A stretch of DNA of 12,876 nucleotides. Source: an uncultured Pseudomonadota bacterium (GTDB taxonomy: Bacteria > Pseudomonadota > Gammaproteobacteria > Burkholderiales > Usitatibacteraceae). The translations under genes and the position numbers were made by a program. The stretch covers positions 1-12,876 of the forward strand of contig CAMPHL010000021.1 in assembly GCA_946885905.1 (NCBI GenBank), given 5' to 3'. Below, in pieces: positions 1-8,042 of the stretch. The notes below the pieces were generated by a model, which saw only the letters and a list, made by a program, of their open reading frames with translations, made no database searches and was not told the DNA's origin. Each line of letters begins with the position of its first letter. The first letter of the stretch is position 1.

Positions 1-689
1 CGCTCGAGTTCGCGGGCTCGGGCCTCACCGCGATCATCGGCGCCTCGGGCGCCGGCAAATCGACCCTCATCCGCTGCATCAACCGGCTGGTCGATCCCAC
101 GGCGGGCGAGGTGCACTTCGGCGGGCGCGACATCGCGCACCTGCGCGGGCGCGAGCTTCGCGAGGCCCGCCGCGAGATCGGGATGGTGTTCCAGGAGTAC
201 AACCTCGTGGAGCGCCTGACCGTCATGGAGAACCTGCTCTCGGGGCGCCTGGGCTACGTGCCCGCGTTCAAGGCGTGGCTGCGGCGTTTTCCCCAGGCCG
301 ACGTCGATCGCGCCTACGCGCTGCTCGAGCGCATCGGCCTCGCCGGATACGCCAACCAGCGCGCCGACGCGCTCTCGGGCGGGCAGCGCCAGCGCGTGGG
401 CATCGCGCGTGCGCTCATGCAGCAGCCGCGCCTGCTGCTCGCCGACGAACCCACCTCCTCGCTCGATCCCAAGACCTCGGTCGAGATCATGGAGCTCATG
501 CGCGACATCGGCCGCGAACACGCCTTGCCGGTGATCGTGAACATGCACGACGTGGAGCTGGCCCGGCGCTTCGCCGAGCGCATCGTGGGCATGGCGGGCG
601 GCAAGCTGGTGTACGACGGCGGGCCCGAGGGGCTCACCGACGCCACCCTCAAGTCGATCTACGGCGGGGAGTCGTGGCTCGCGTCGTAG
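1..689 (+). CDS. phnC: Phosphonate ABC transporter ATP-binding protein, 5'-truncated
   Basis: This is the cytoplasmic ATPase of a phosphonate-type ABC importer; it hydrolyses ATP to drive uptake through the two PhnE-like permeases encoded next. The reading frame is open from base 3, so the N-terminus lies outside the window and 228 residues are visible. The ABC motifs appear in the usual order: Walker [10 protein letters not shown] (about 39-65), Q-loop VFQEYNL, signature [15 protein letters not shown], Walker [13 protein letters not shown] and the H-loop histidine in NMHDVELA. The final part ([15 protein letters not shown]) has the PhnC style. The stop at 687-689 lies inside the next gene, which suggests translational coupling. 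The phnCDE order of the family implies a phnD binding-protein gene just upstream, not visible here. The family and the pairing with PhnE-type permeases are clear; the actual substrate (phosphonate, phosphite or phosphate ester) cannot be read from the sequence. Confidence 0.93.
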   Translation, partial: LEFAGSGLTAIIGASGAGKSTLIRCINRLVDPTAGEVHFGGRDIAHLRGRELREARREIGMVFQEYNLVERLTVMENLLSGRLGYVPAFKAWLRRFPQADVDRAYALLERIGLAGYANQRADALSGGQRQRVGIARALMQQPRLLLADEPTSSLDPKTSVEIMELMRDIGREHALPVIVNMHDVELARRFAERIVGMAGGKLVYDGGPEGLTDATLKSIYGGESWLAS

Positions 690-1465
690 CGCCGCGCTGG
701 GGCACGCGGATCGGCTGGCTGGCCCTCGCCACCTACGTCGTCTACGCGCTCGGTCGCCTCGACTTCAGCTGGGCCCGGTTCATGACGGGACTGGGCAACG
801 GCGCGCGCTTCATCGCGCGCATGTTCCCGCCGAACATCGCCCAGCCCGACTCGCTCGTGAACGGCCTGGTGGAGTCGCTGCAGATCGCGATCCTCGCCTC
901 GAGCATCGGGATCGCGCTGGCGCTGCCCATCGGGCTCATGGCGGCGCGCAACCTCATGCCGGCCTGGGTGAGCTGGCCCGCGCGCGGGATCATCGCGCTC
1001 GCGCGCTCCTTCCACCCCGTGATCGTGGCGATCGTGTTCGTGAAGGCCGTGGGCTTCGGGGCCGTCGCGGGGATCGGGGCGCTGGTCGTGGCATCCGTCG
1101 GCTTCATCGGCAAGCTCTTCGCCGAGGCGATCGAGGAGATCTCGTTGAAGCAGGTGGAGGCCGTGCGCGCCACCGGCGCCTCCTTCATGAACGTGGTCAC
1201 GTTCGGGGTGATGCCGCAGGTCTTCGGGCGCTTCATCGGCTTCGCCACCTACCAGCTCGATTCCAACCTGCGCAACTCGACGATGGTGGGGATCGTGGGC
1301 GCCGGCGGCATCGGGGGCACGCTCTTCTCCGCGTTCCAGCGCTTCGACTACGACTTCGTGGCCGCGATCCTGCTCTCGATCATCGCGTTGATCTTCGTGG
1401 GTGAGATGCTCGCCACCTGGGTGCGCAAAGTCTTCGTCGGGCAGGCGAAGGTCGACGAGGAATGA
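674..1465 (+). CDS. phnE: Phosphonate ABC transporter permease, PhnE family (first copy)
   Basis: This is an inner-membrane permease of the phosphonate importer, about 263 residues, close to the usual PhnE length. The GTG at 674 is chosen as start because a GGGGAG ribosome-binding site lies just before it and the protein begins a few residues ahead of the first membrane helix ([14 protein letters not shown]). It overlaps the end of phnC by 16 bp. The open frame extends further upstream but there only shadows phnC. Several hydrophobic segments follow, including one near residues 70-95 ([20 protein letters not shown]). The cytoplasmic EAA loop that docks on the ATPase is [20 protein letters not shown], followed by the conserved [22 protein letters not shown] near the C-terminus is typical of PhnE. 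The protein probably pairs with the second permease to form a heterodimeric channel; this is an inference from the adjacent duplicate. Confidence 0.92.
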   Translation: MARVVAPRWGTRIGWLALATYVVYALGRLDFSWARFMTGLGNGARFIARMFPPNIAQPDSLVNGLVESLQIAILASSIGIALALPIGLMAARNLMPAWVSWPARGIIALARSFHPVIVAIVFVKAVGFGAVAGIGALVVASVGFIGKLFAEAIEEISLKQVEAVRATGASFMNVVTFGVMPQVFGRFIGFATYQLDSNLRNSTMVGIVGAGGIGGTLFSAFQRFDYDFVAAILLSIIALIFVGEMLATWVRKVFVGQAKVDEE

Positions 1466-1475
1466 CGGCCCACGC

Positions 1476-2288
1476 ATGAACGCCGCCCTCGCCCACGTGG
1501 AGTCGCGCACGTGGCGGCGCTTCACGCCGCGCCAGCGCCTCGCCCGCTTCTCGATCTACCTCGCCATCGTCGCGGCGATCGTGGCCTCGGTACGCTCGGT
1601 CGAGATCATCCCCGAGTTCCTGTACGACGCGCCCGAGCAGATGAAGGACCTCTTCGAGCGCATGTGGCCGATCGCCTGGTCGCACTATCCGTCGGGCGTG
1701 CACGAGGCGCTCGTGGAGACGCTGCACATCGCCACGCTCGGGACCATCCTCGCGATCGGGATGGCACTGCCCGTGGGCGTGCTCGCGGCCGGCAACGTGG
1801 TCCCGTTCAAGGCGCTCAACTACCTGGCGAAGCTGATCCTCGTGGCGAGCCGCTCGGTGAACTCGCTCGTCTGGGCGCTGCTCTTCGTGGCGGTGTTCGG
1901 GCCGGGGGCTTTGGCGGGCACGCTCGCGATCGCGTTTCGCTCGATCGGCTTCGTGGGCAAGCTCTTCGGCGAGGCGCTCGAAGAGGCCCATCGCGGGCCC
2001 ATCGAGGCGCTCGAGTCGGCCGGCTCGCCCTGGCGCTCGCGGTTCCTGTGGGGCTACTGGCCCCAGGTCGAGCCCGCGTTCTGGTCGATCGCGCTCTTCC
2101 GGTGGGACATCAACGTGCGCGAGTCGGCGGTGCTGGGCCTGGTCGGCGCCGGCGGCATCGGCATGGCGCTCGACACCGCCATGAACCTCTTCCAGTGGGA
2201 CCGCGTGGCCACGGTGCTCTTCGCGATTTTCACCGTGGTCGTGATCGCCGAGGTGGCGGTCACTCAGATCCGCAAGCGGATCATCTAG
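1476..2288 (+). CDS. phnE: Phosphonate ABC transporter permease, PhnE family (second copy)
   Basis: A second PhnE-type permease of 270 residues, starting 10 bp after the first. It has a longer N-terminal arm (residues 1-25) before the first membrane helix (FSIYLAIVAAIVASV), then the same layout as its neighbour: a periplasmic stretch, a TLHIATLGTILAIGMALPVG helix, an EAA loop (EALEEAHRGPIEALESAGSP) and a C-terminal LGLVGAGGIGMALD motif. The two copies are clearly diverged, so this is an old duplication rather than a recent one. The ATG at 1476 has only a distant purine-rich site (GAGGAA, 1457-1462) and is likely read by ribosomes finishing the upstream gene. The stop (2286-2288) overlaps the stop of the converging greB by 8 bp. 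Two adjacent permease genes are a known arrangement in phosphonate importers. Confidence 0.92.
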   Translation: MNAALAHVESRTWRRFTPRQRLARFSIYLAIVAAIVASVRSVEIIPEFLYDAPEQMKDLFERMWPIAWSHYPSGVHEALVETLHIATLGTILAIGMALPVGVLAAGNVVPFKALNYLAKLILVASRSVNSLVWALLFVAVFGPGALAGTLAIAFRSIGFVGKLFGEALEEAHRGPIEALESAGSPWRSRFLWGYWPQVEPAFWSIALFRWDINVRESAVLGLVGAGGIGMALDTAMNLFQWDRVATVLFAIFTVVVIAEVAVTQIRKRII

Positions 2289-2892
2289 AGTTCGGGCTCC
2301 AGACCGACTGCGGCTTCTCGAACGGCGCCATCGGGATCGTCTCGTAGCGGACCTCGACGATCTCCAGCTCCTCGACGCCGCCCGGAGTGCGAAGTTGCAC
2401 CGCGTCGCCCTCGCGGCACTTGATGAACGCGCGCGCGATGGGCGAGATCCAGCTCACGTAGTGGTTCGCGGGATCGGTCTCGTCGATGCCCACGATGCGG
2501 ATCGTCTGCTCCTCGCCCTTCGCGTTGGCATAGGTCACGGTGGCGCCGAAGAAGACCTGGTCGGTCTCCTCGCGCGTGGCCGGGTCCACGACCTCGGCGG
2601 CTTCGAGGCGCTTGGTGAGGTAGCGGATGCGCCGGTCGATCTCGCGCAGCCGGCGCTTGCCGTACTGGTAGTCCGCGTTCTCCGAGCGATCCCCCAGCTT
2701 GGCGGCCCAGGAAACGACGCTGGTCACCGCCGGGCGCTCGGTCGTCACCAGCCACTGCAACTCGTCGCGCATGCGGCGCCAGCCGATCGGCGTGAGGTAG
2801 TTCTTCGAGCCCGCGGGGATCGGGTTCGAATCGTCGTCGCCCTCGAAATCATCGTCGGGCGCGTCGTCTTCGCGGGTAAAGGCTTTGCTCAT
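2281..2892 (-). CDS. greB: Transcription elongation factor GreB
   Basis: GreB enters the secondary channel of a backtracked RNA polymerase and stimulates cleavage of the extruded RNA 3' end, so that elongation restarts. The 203-residue protein has an acidic N-terminal extension (residues 8-22, rich in Asp and Glu), then the Gre coiled coil (about 30-105). The tip motif GDRSENADYQ carries the two acidic residues that hold the catalytic Mg (D68 and E71, by analogy with GreA D41/E44). A C-terminal FKBP-like domain (about 112-185) contains SPIARAFIKCREGDAV and TPGG. It is longer than the roughly 158-residue E. coli protein at both ends. The ATG at 2892 has GGGGA about 6 bp upstream on the minus strand. 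Nearly all of its upstream region is the inverted-repeat element at 2905-3076, so its leader or promoter must involve that element or lie beyond it. Confidence 0.95.
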   Translation of the reverse strand: MSKAFTREDDAPDDDFEGDDDSNPIPAGSKNYLTPIGWRRMRDELQWLVTTERPAVTSVVSWAAKLGDRSENADYQYGKRRLREIDRRIRYLTKRLEAAEVVDPATREETDQVFFGATVTYANAKGEEQTIRIVGIDETDPANHYVSWISPIARAFIKCREGDAVQLRTPGGVEELEIVEVRYETIPMAPFEKPQSVWSPNSR

Positions 2893-2904
2893 GGAATCCC
2901 CGGA

Positions 2905-3076
2905 ACCGGGGCCAGGTACGGGACAGGTACGGGACAGGTACTTGTGCCAGGCCTGGGACAGGTGCCTGATTCATCCGCCGAGACCCGGCCCAGACCTGGC
3001 CCAGACCTGGCACAAGTACCTGTCCCGTACCTGGCCCAGGCCTGGCACAAGTACCTGTCCCGTACCTGGCCCCGGT
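2905..3076. repeat. Modular inverted-repeat element of 11-bp units
   Basis: The gap between yhgN and greB is almost wholly filled by a palindromic, modular repeat. The left arm (2905-2957) and right arm (3035-3076) are perfect inverted copies except that the left arm has one extra 11-bp unit, GGGACAGGTAC. Read in steps of 11 from base 2910, about fifteen units run in register to 3074. GTAC cores occur at 2916, 2927, 2938 and, on the other side, at 3016, 3027, 3051 and 3062. A 32-bp direct repeat (3006-3037 and 3041-3072, period 35) and a doubled GGCCCAGACCT (2987-3008) lie inside. No target-site duplication is evident at the edges (ccccgga on the left, gattatt on the right). There is no coding potential of its own; frames rotate because 11 is not a multiple of three. 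It resembles REP- or MITE-like elements in style, but I cannot assign a family. Confidence 0.9.
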
Positions 3077-3078
3077 GA

Positions 3079-3681
3079 TTATTTTAGTCCGTCGACGAAG
3101 GCGCGGATTCCCCCGAGCAGCATCTCGACCGCCATCGCGGTGAGGATGAGGCCCATGAGGCGCTCGACCGCCTGCATGAGGCGATCGCCCATGAGGCGCT
3201 GCAGGCGCTCGCCCGCCAGCAGGATGAGCGTGACGAGCGCCATGGTGGCCGTGACCGCCAGCGCCCACATGCCGAGCCTCGAGGGGTCGCGCGTGGCCAT
3301 GAGCATGACGGTGGCGAGCGCCGAGGGGCCGGCGATCAACGGGATCGCGAGCGGCACGATGAAAGGCTCGCCTTCGTGCGCCTCGCCGAGGGGGCCGCCG
3401 GGGCCCGCGGGGAAGACCATGCGGATCGCGATCATGAAGAGGATCACGCCGCCCGCGATCGAGAGCGAAGTCTCCGAGAGGTGCATGACCTCCAGGAACC
3501 GGCGCCCGCCGATCATGAAGGCCATGAGCAGGGCGAAGGCGATCGCGCACTCGCGCAGGATCACCAGCCGGCGGCGCGACGCCGCCACGCCCGCCAGCAT
3601 CGCGTTCACCAGCGGCACGTTGCCGAAGGGATCGGTCACGAGGGAAAGCAGGATGACCGCGGAGACGAATTCCATGCCCAT
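3079..3681 (-). CDS. yhgN: YhgN-like MarC-family integral membrane protein
   Basis: A 200-residue polytopic inner-membrane protein of the MarC/YhgN family (classed as NAAT transporters; true substrate uncertain). It has the family marks: an N-terminal helix with the DPFGNVP motif (residues 17-23), a second conserved block GGVILFMIAIRMVFP, and EPFIVPLAIPLIAGPSALAT in the middle, all close to E. coli YhgN in order and length. Six membrane segments can be drawn. Despite the family name there is no sound link to multiple antibiotic resistance. The start is ATG 3681, though the ATG two codons later (3675) is equally possible; neither has a clear ribosome-binding site. The gene is divergent from the EamA exporter with 22 bp between start codons. 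greB lies downstream in the same direction, separated by the repeat element, so the two may be co-transcribed. Confidence 0.9.
   Translation of the reverse strand: MGMEFVSAVILLSLVTDPFGNVPLVNAMLAGVAASRRRLVILRECAIAFALLMAFMIGGRRFLEVMHLSETSLSIAGGVILFMIAIRMVFPAGPGGPLGEAHEGEPFIVPLAIPLIAGPSALATVMLMATRDPSRLGMWALAVTATMALVTLILLAGERLQRLMGDRLMQAVERLMGLILTAMAVEMLLGGIRAFVDGLK
3081..3086 (-). promoter_or_regulatory. Possible -10 box for greB at the end of yhgN
   Basis: TAAAAT on the minus strand lies across the last codons of yhgN, in the only AT-rich patch before greB. If used, transcription would start near the outer edge of the repeat element and the greB mRNA would carry the whole foldback in a leader of about 180 nt. 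No matching -35 box is visible at the normal distance, so the call is weak; read-through from yhgN is the alternative. Confidence 0.25.
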
Positions 3682-3688
3682 GGGCCGC

Positions 3689-3696
3689 TATCATAG
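3689..3696. promoter_or_regulatory. Overlapping divergent -10 boxes for yhgN and the EamA gene
   Basis: In the 22 bp between the two start codons, TATCAT (3689-3694, plus strand) and TATGAT (3696-3691, minus strand) overlap as a near-perfect palindrome. Each ends exactly 9 bp before its own ATG (3704 and 3681). This fits two promoters giving very short 5' leaders, and means that polymerase cannot bind both at once. No good -35 boxes are visible on either side. Confidence 0.4.
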
Positions 3697-3703
3697 GGCC
3701 CCC

Positions 3704-4576
3704 ATGAGCCGCGCCGCCTTCGCCTGCCTGCTCGCCGGCGGCGTGTGCATCGCCTTCGCGCCGATCTTCGTTCGCCTCTCCGATACGGGTCCGCTCGCGA
3801 GCGCGTTCTGGCGCGTGGCGTTGGCGATTCCGGTGGTCTGGGCGTGGGCCGCGCTGTCGGGCGCTCCCCGGCGAGAGAAAGCTCCCGCGGGCCGCACCCA
3901 TTTCAGGTACCTGTTCCTCGCCGGCCTGTTCTTCGCCCTCGACCTGGGCGTCTGGCACTGGTCGATCGTCTGGACCTCGGTCGCGAACGCGACGCTGCTC
4001 GCGAACCTGGCGCCCATCGTGGTGACGCTCGCAGGATGGCTGCTCTGGAAACAGAAGGTCACGGGCACGTTCCTCCTGGGCATGTTCATCGCCATCGCGG
4101 GGATGTTCGTGCTCGTGGGGCCGAACTTCGCGATCGGCGGCACGCGGCTGCTGGGCGATGCGCTGGGCGCGCTCACCGCGGTCTTCTACGCCGGCTACCA
4201 GCTCGCGATCTGGCGCGCGCGCGACGCCGATGCGAACACGGCGCACCTCATGGCATGGAGCACCACGATCTCCGCGGTCCTGCTGCTGCCGGTGGCGCTG
4301 CTTTCGCCCCAACCGATGTTGCCGCAGGCCATGGCGGGATGGCTCGTCCTGCTGGGCCTGGCGGTCGTGTCCCAGGTGCTGGGCCAGGGCTTGATCGCCT
4401 ACGCCTTCGCCCACCTGCCCGCGTCGCTCTCCTCGGTGAGCCTGCTCATCCAGCCGGTGGTTGCCGCGCTCGCCGCGTGGGCGATTTTTGGCGAAGCGAT
4501 CGGCGCGGCGCAATTCGCCGGCGGGGCCATCGTGCTCGCCGGAATCTGGATCGCGAAGCGCGCAAGCCCGTCCTAG
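3704..4576 (+). CDS. EamA/DMT-family transporter
   Basis: A 290-residue inner-membrane exporter of the drug/metabolite transporter superfamily. It has about ten hydrophobic helices in two EamA halves (residues about 5-137 and 150-286). Recognisable parts are the first helix with FAPIFVRLSDTGPLASAFWR, the WHWSIVWTSVANATLLANLAP-type motif at the end of helices 3-4, and the matching ASLSSVSLLIQPVVAALAAW in the second half. Such proteins usually export amino acids or other small metabolites; the substrate here is unknown. The start is ATG 3704, with a weak AGGG (3695-3698) and a candidate -10 box 9 bp upstream; the same frame is open far upstream but only through the repeat element and antisense to yhgN. 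The stop TAG at 4574-4576 shares the palindrome CTAG with the stop of the converging DUF1330 gene. Confidence 0.9.
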   Translation: MSRAAFACLLAGGVCIAFAPIFVRLSDTGPLASAFWRVALAIPVVWAWAALSGAPRREKAPAGRTHFRYLFLAGLFFALDLGVWHWSIVWTSVANATLLANLAPIVVTLAGWLLWKQKVTGTFLLGMFIAIAGMFVLVGPNFAIGGTRLLGDALGALTAVFYAGYQLAIWRARDADANTAHLMAWSTTISAVLLLPVALLSPQPMLPQAMAGWLVLLGLAVVSQVLGQGLIAYAFAHLPASLSSVSLLIQPVVAALAAWAIFGEAIGAAQFAGGAIVLAGIWIAKRASPS

Positions 4577-4875
4577 GGCTGCGGCCCCTCGTAGCCCTCG
4601 ATGATGACCAGGTCCGCGGTCGAGACCGGCGTCCTCAGCTTCATCGCCTCCTGGTACTCGGGCGAGCGCCAGCACTCGAGCGCGGCCTCGTAGCTGGGGA
4701 ATTCGATGATCGCGTTGCGCGCCCGCATGCTTCCTTCCACGTTTTCCAGGCGCCCCGCGCGCGCGAGGAAGCGTGCGCCGTACTTGCGGAACGGAGCGGC
4801 ATTGGCGGCGATGTAAGCCTTGTAGCGCTCCGGGTCGGCGATATCGACGCGGACGATCCAGTAGCCCTTCGGCAT
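4573..4875 (-). CDS. DUF1330 family protein
   Basis: A 100-residue protein of the DUF1330 family, a small ferredoxin-like alpha-beta barrel fold whose function is unknown. The typical opening MPKGYWIVRVDIADPERYKAY is present, followed by KYGARFLARAGRLENVEG, the core block RNAIIEFPSYEAALECWRSPEYQ and the ending ADLVIIEGYEGPQP. No catalytic function can be read from it. A strong ribosome-binding site, AGGAGA, precedes the ATG by about 6 bp in the 9-bp gap after the GNAT gene. It is the last gene of the run that starts at eno, and its stop overlaps the stop of the converging EamA gene by 4 bp. Confidence 0.9.
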   Translation of the reverse strand: MPKGYWIVRVDIADPERYKAYIAANAAPFRKYGARFLARAGRLENVEGSMRARNAIIEFPSYEAALECWRSPEYQEAMKLRTPVSTADLVIIEGYEGPQP

Positions 4876-4884
4876 GGCGGTCTC

Positions 4885-5511
4885 CTATGTATCGAGGTCG
4901 GCGGGGACCATGGAGTGCATCGCCGCATCCATCGGCGTTCCGTGGTGCTGCAGGCGGCCGCGCGCGATGCCCTCGTAGCGCGCGCCGGCCTTCTCGGCCA
5001 CCCGGCGGCTCGGGGCGTTGTCCAGCAGGGTGAGGATCTCGACGCGATTCAATCCCAGCTCCCTGAATGCGAACGCGGCCAGCAGGCGGACCGCCGCCGT
5101 CGCGACACCCCGGCCCCTGCGGCTGGTGCGCACCCAATAGCCCAGGTTTGCGAAAGCATGAGCGCGGTTCACCTGGTTCACCCCCGCGCAGCCGAGGATC
5201 TCGCCGGTCGTGGCATCGAAGAGGCCGAACTCGCGAGCGTCCCCCGCCTCCCACTGCGCGCTGCAATGGTCGATCCAGGCACGCACGTCCTGCAGGGAAA
5301 GCCCGGGCCGGTACCACGACATCCAGCGCTCCAACGACTCCTTCGATTCCTCGATGGCGGCGAAGATCGGCTCGGCGTCGCGCGGCTCCGGGGCGCGCAG
5401 CAGCAAGGCGCCATCGCGCAGCGTCGCAAAGGAGGGCCTCACCGGGTCACTGCCCTTCGCGAATTGCCAGTGCGCGTCATCCGAGCCGCCTTGCGGCGAA
5501 GCACGCGTCAT
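4885..5511 (-). CDS. GNAT-family N-acetyltransferase (RimJ/RimL type)
   Basis: An acetyl-CoA-dependent N-acetyltransferase of the RimJ/RimL group, 208 residues from ATG 5511. The domain begins near residue 32 with DGALLLRAPEPRDAEPIFAA. The acetyl-CoA loop is RTSRRGRGVATAAVRLLAAF, with the R-R-G-R-G-V-A pattern of motif A. NRVEILTLLDNAPSRRVAEKAG is the typical C-terminal part, where the Asn and the following residues line the cofactor site. The target (ribosomal protein, other protein or small molecule) is unknown. The ATG overlaps the stop of the MmcQ gene as ATGA and lies within the repeat-like palindrome at 5506-5548. The first 23 residues are Ser/Gly/Asp-rich and unlike the family, so the original start may be the GTG at 5442, giving 185 residues. 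Confidence 0.88.
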   Translation of the reverse strand: MTRASPQGGSDDAHWQFAKGSDPVRPSFATLRDGALLLRAPEPRDAEPIFAAIEESKESLERWMSWYRPGLSLQDVRAWIDHCSAQWEAGDAREFGLFDATTGEILGCAGVNQVNRAHAFANLGYWVRTSRRGRGVATAAVRLLAAFAFRELGLNRVEILTLLDNAPSRRVAEKAGARYEGIARGRLQHHGTPMDAAMHSMVPADLDT

Positions 5512-5548
5512 CCCGGCCGGCGGCTCGGCGCCGATGCGCCGGGACCCA
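5506..5548. repeat. REP-like palindrome spanning the MmcQ/GNAT junction
   Basis: The arms TCCCGGC (5511-5517) and GCCGGGA (5538-5544) are a perfect 7-bp inverted repeat around a GC-rich centre that holds the palindrome CGGCGCCG (5526-5533). The ends CGTCATCCCGG and CCGGGACCCA resemble the common proteobacterial interspersed repeats of the CGTCATTCCCGCG...CGGGAATCC type. It encodes the last residues and the stop codon of the MmcQ gene and contains the ATG of the GNAT gene. A 10-bp direct copy of one end, CGCGTCATCC, recurs 31 bp away inside the GNAT gene (5473-5482). Confidence 0.5.
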
Positions 5549-5908
5549 ATTGGGCCTGCGTCTTCTTCGGCAGCTTCGAAACGATCAGCGCGTGCGAGCG
5601 CGTGACGAGCTCCTTCAGCTCCTCGTCCGAGAGGGCCTTCGGGTCCTGCACCAGCACCCACTTGTGCTTGGCCATGTAGGGCGCCGGGATGATGCCGTAG
5701 ATGTCGGTGATCTCGAGGAAGCGGTTGTCGTCGACCTTGAAGCCGATCGACCAGCGCGCCGACCTGGGCCCGCCGTAGATGCCGCCCGGGCCGATGACGG
5801 CGAACATCCTGCCGCCGACCGAGTAGCACTCGTCCTTGCCCCACTTGATGTCGTAGGTCGCGCCCGGGAGCGACTTGCACACGGCATGCGCCTTCGCGAC
5901 CGACGCCA

Positions 5909-5909
<1 letters not shown>
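5508..5909 (-). CDS. MmcQ/YjbR family DNA-binding-fold protein
   Basis: A 133-residue cytoplasmic protein of the MmcQ/YjbR family (CyaY-like fold, proposed to bind DNA; biological role unknown). The family blocks are SLPGATYDIKWGKDECYSVGG near the N-terminus, then RWSIGFKVDDNRFLEIT, APYMAKHKWVLVQD and the final helix ELVTRSHALIVSKLPKKTQ. The family normally ends close to this point. The last 13 residues here (LGPGASAPSRRPG) are encoded by the repeat-like palindrome and look like a later tail. The ATG at 5909 has a strong GGGGAGG site 5 bp upstream, lying inside the end of ftsB. It overlaps the ftsB stop by 1 bp (TGATG), and its own stop overlaps the GNAT start as ATGA, so it sits within a tightly coupled operon. 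Confidence 0.9.
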
Positions 5910-7521
<1,612 letters not shown>

Positions 7522-8001
7522 CTAGAGCTTCTTGACGAGCGCCTCGGCGAGCTTCTTCGCGCTCTCCAGGTCGCGCTCGGGCACGGGGGCGGGACCGACC
7601 GTGACGGTGACCCAGGCGCGGCCCTTGCGCACGTGCATCTGCCCGGCCTTGCCGGCCCAGAACGCCTCGGCGCCGGAGAGGATCAGCGGCTTGGTCTGGA
7701 GCTGCAGGCGCGCCTCGTCGAACGCACGCGCCTGCTCATCCGCGTTGCGCGCGAACTTGAACTGCGCGGAGGCGCTGACGGGCTTGCCATCCTTGGACCC
7801 GTGATACGAGCAGGCGAGGACGGTCCTGGGGCGCCTGGCCTTCGGATTCACGGGCTCCGGATCGGCCCTGGTGCCCAATGCCTTCTCGGCATCCTCCGCG
7901 GTGAAGACGTGGCAGGCGTCGAACGCTTCCTCCGCCGCGGCGGGCAACGCCCAGGCGGCGAATGCGGTGATCAACAGGGCCAGCGCTTGCGGGCTTCGCA
8001 T
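7522..8001 (-). CDS. Small secreted protein of unknown function
   Basis: I do not recognise this protein securely. From ATG 8001 it has 159 residues. A signal peptide covers residues 1-23 (MRSPQALALLITAFAAWALP, then AAA before EEAFD), predicting export to the periplasm. The mature part has two cysteines, in DACHVFTAEDAEKALG and in VLACSYHG, which could form a disulphide. This arrangement, with an 'A-x-x-ALG' helix after the first Cys and 'C-x-Y' later, recalls DUF3558-like lipoproteins, but there is no lipobox. ATG 8001 is preferred over ATG 8013 because GAGGTG lies just upstream of it and the signal peptide is then cleaner. The gene precedes eno by 54 bp in the same direction and may be transcribed with it, though no functional link is evident. 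Confidence 0.8.
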   Translation of the reverse strand: MRSPQALALLITAFAAWALPAAAEEAFDACHVFTAEDAEKALGTRADPEPVNPKARRPRTVLACSYHGSKDGKPVSASAQFKFARNADEQARAFDEARLQLQTKPLILSGAEAFWAGKAGQMHVRKGRAWVTVTVGPAPVPERDLESAKKLAEALVKKL

Positions 8002-8033
8002 CACGCACCTCATGCGATGCAGGGAACCGGCCC

Positions 8034-8039
8034 ATTCTA
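8034..8039 (-). promoter_or_regulatory. Possible -10 box for the small secreted-protein gene
   Basis: TAGAAT on the minus strand, the same hexamer as before eno, lies 32 bp before ATG 8001 in the 41-bp gap after the stop of the SESGWGVN gene. The spacing to the start codon is also the same as at eno. No convincing -35 box is visible. Confidence 0.3.
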
Positions 8040-8042
8040 GCC

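Noticed and set aside
659..1525. Minus-strand frame of 288 codons opposite the first phnE
   Set aside because: Antisense shadow; His/Asp/Arg-rich product with no domain, and the permease on the plus strand is well supported.
2905..3076. Possible CRISPR array or direct-repeat array
   Set aside because: Repeats are 11-bp units arranged as inverted arms without unique spacers of constant length, and no cas genes are near.
2849..5317. A minus-strand open frame of over 800 codons running through greB's upstream region, yhgN, the EamA gene and beyond
   Set aside because: It is antisense or out of frame to well-supported genes, its product is Arg/Gly/Pro-rich low-complexity sequence, and it passes through the repeat element; typical shadow coding in GC-rich DNA.
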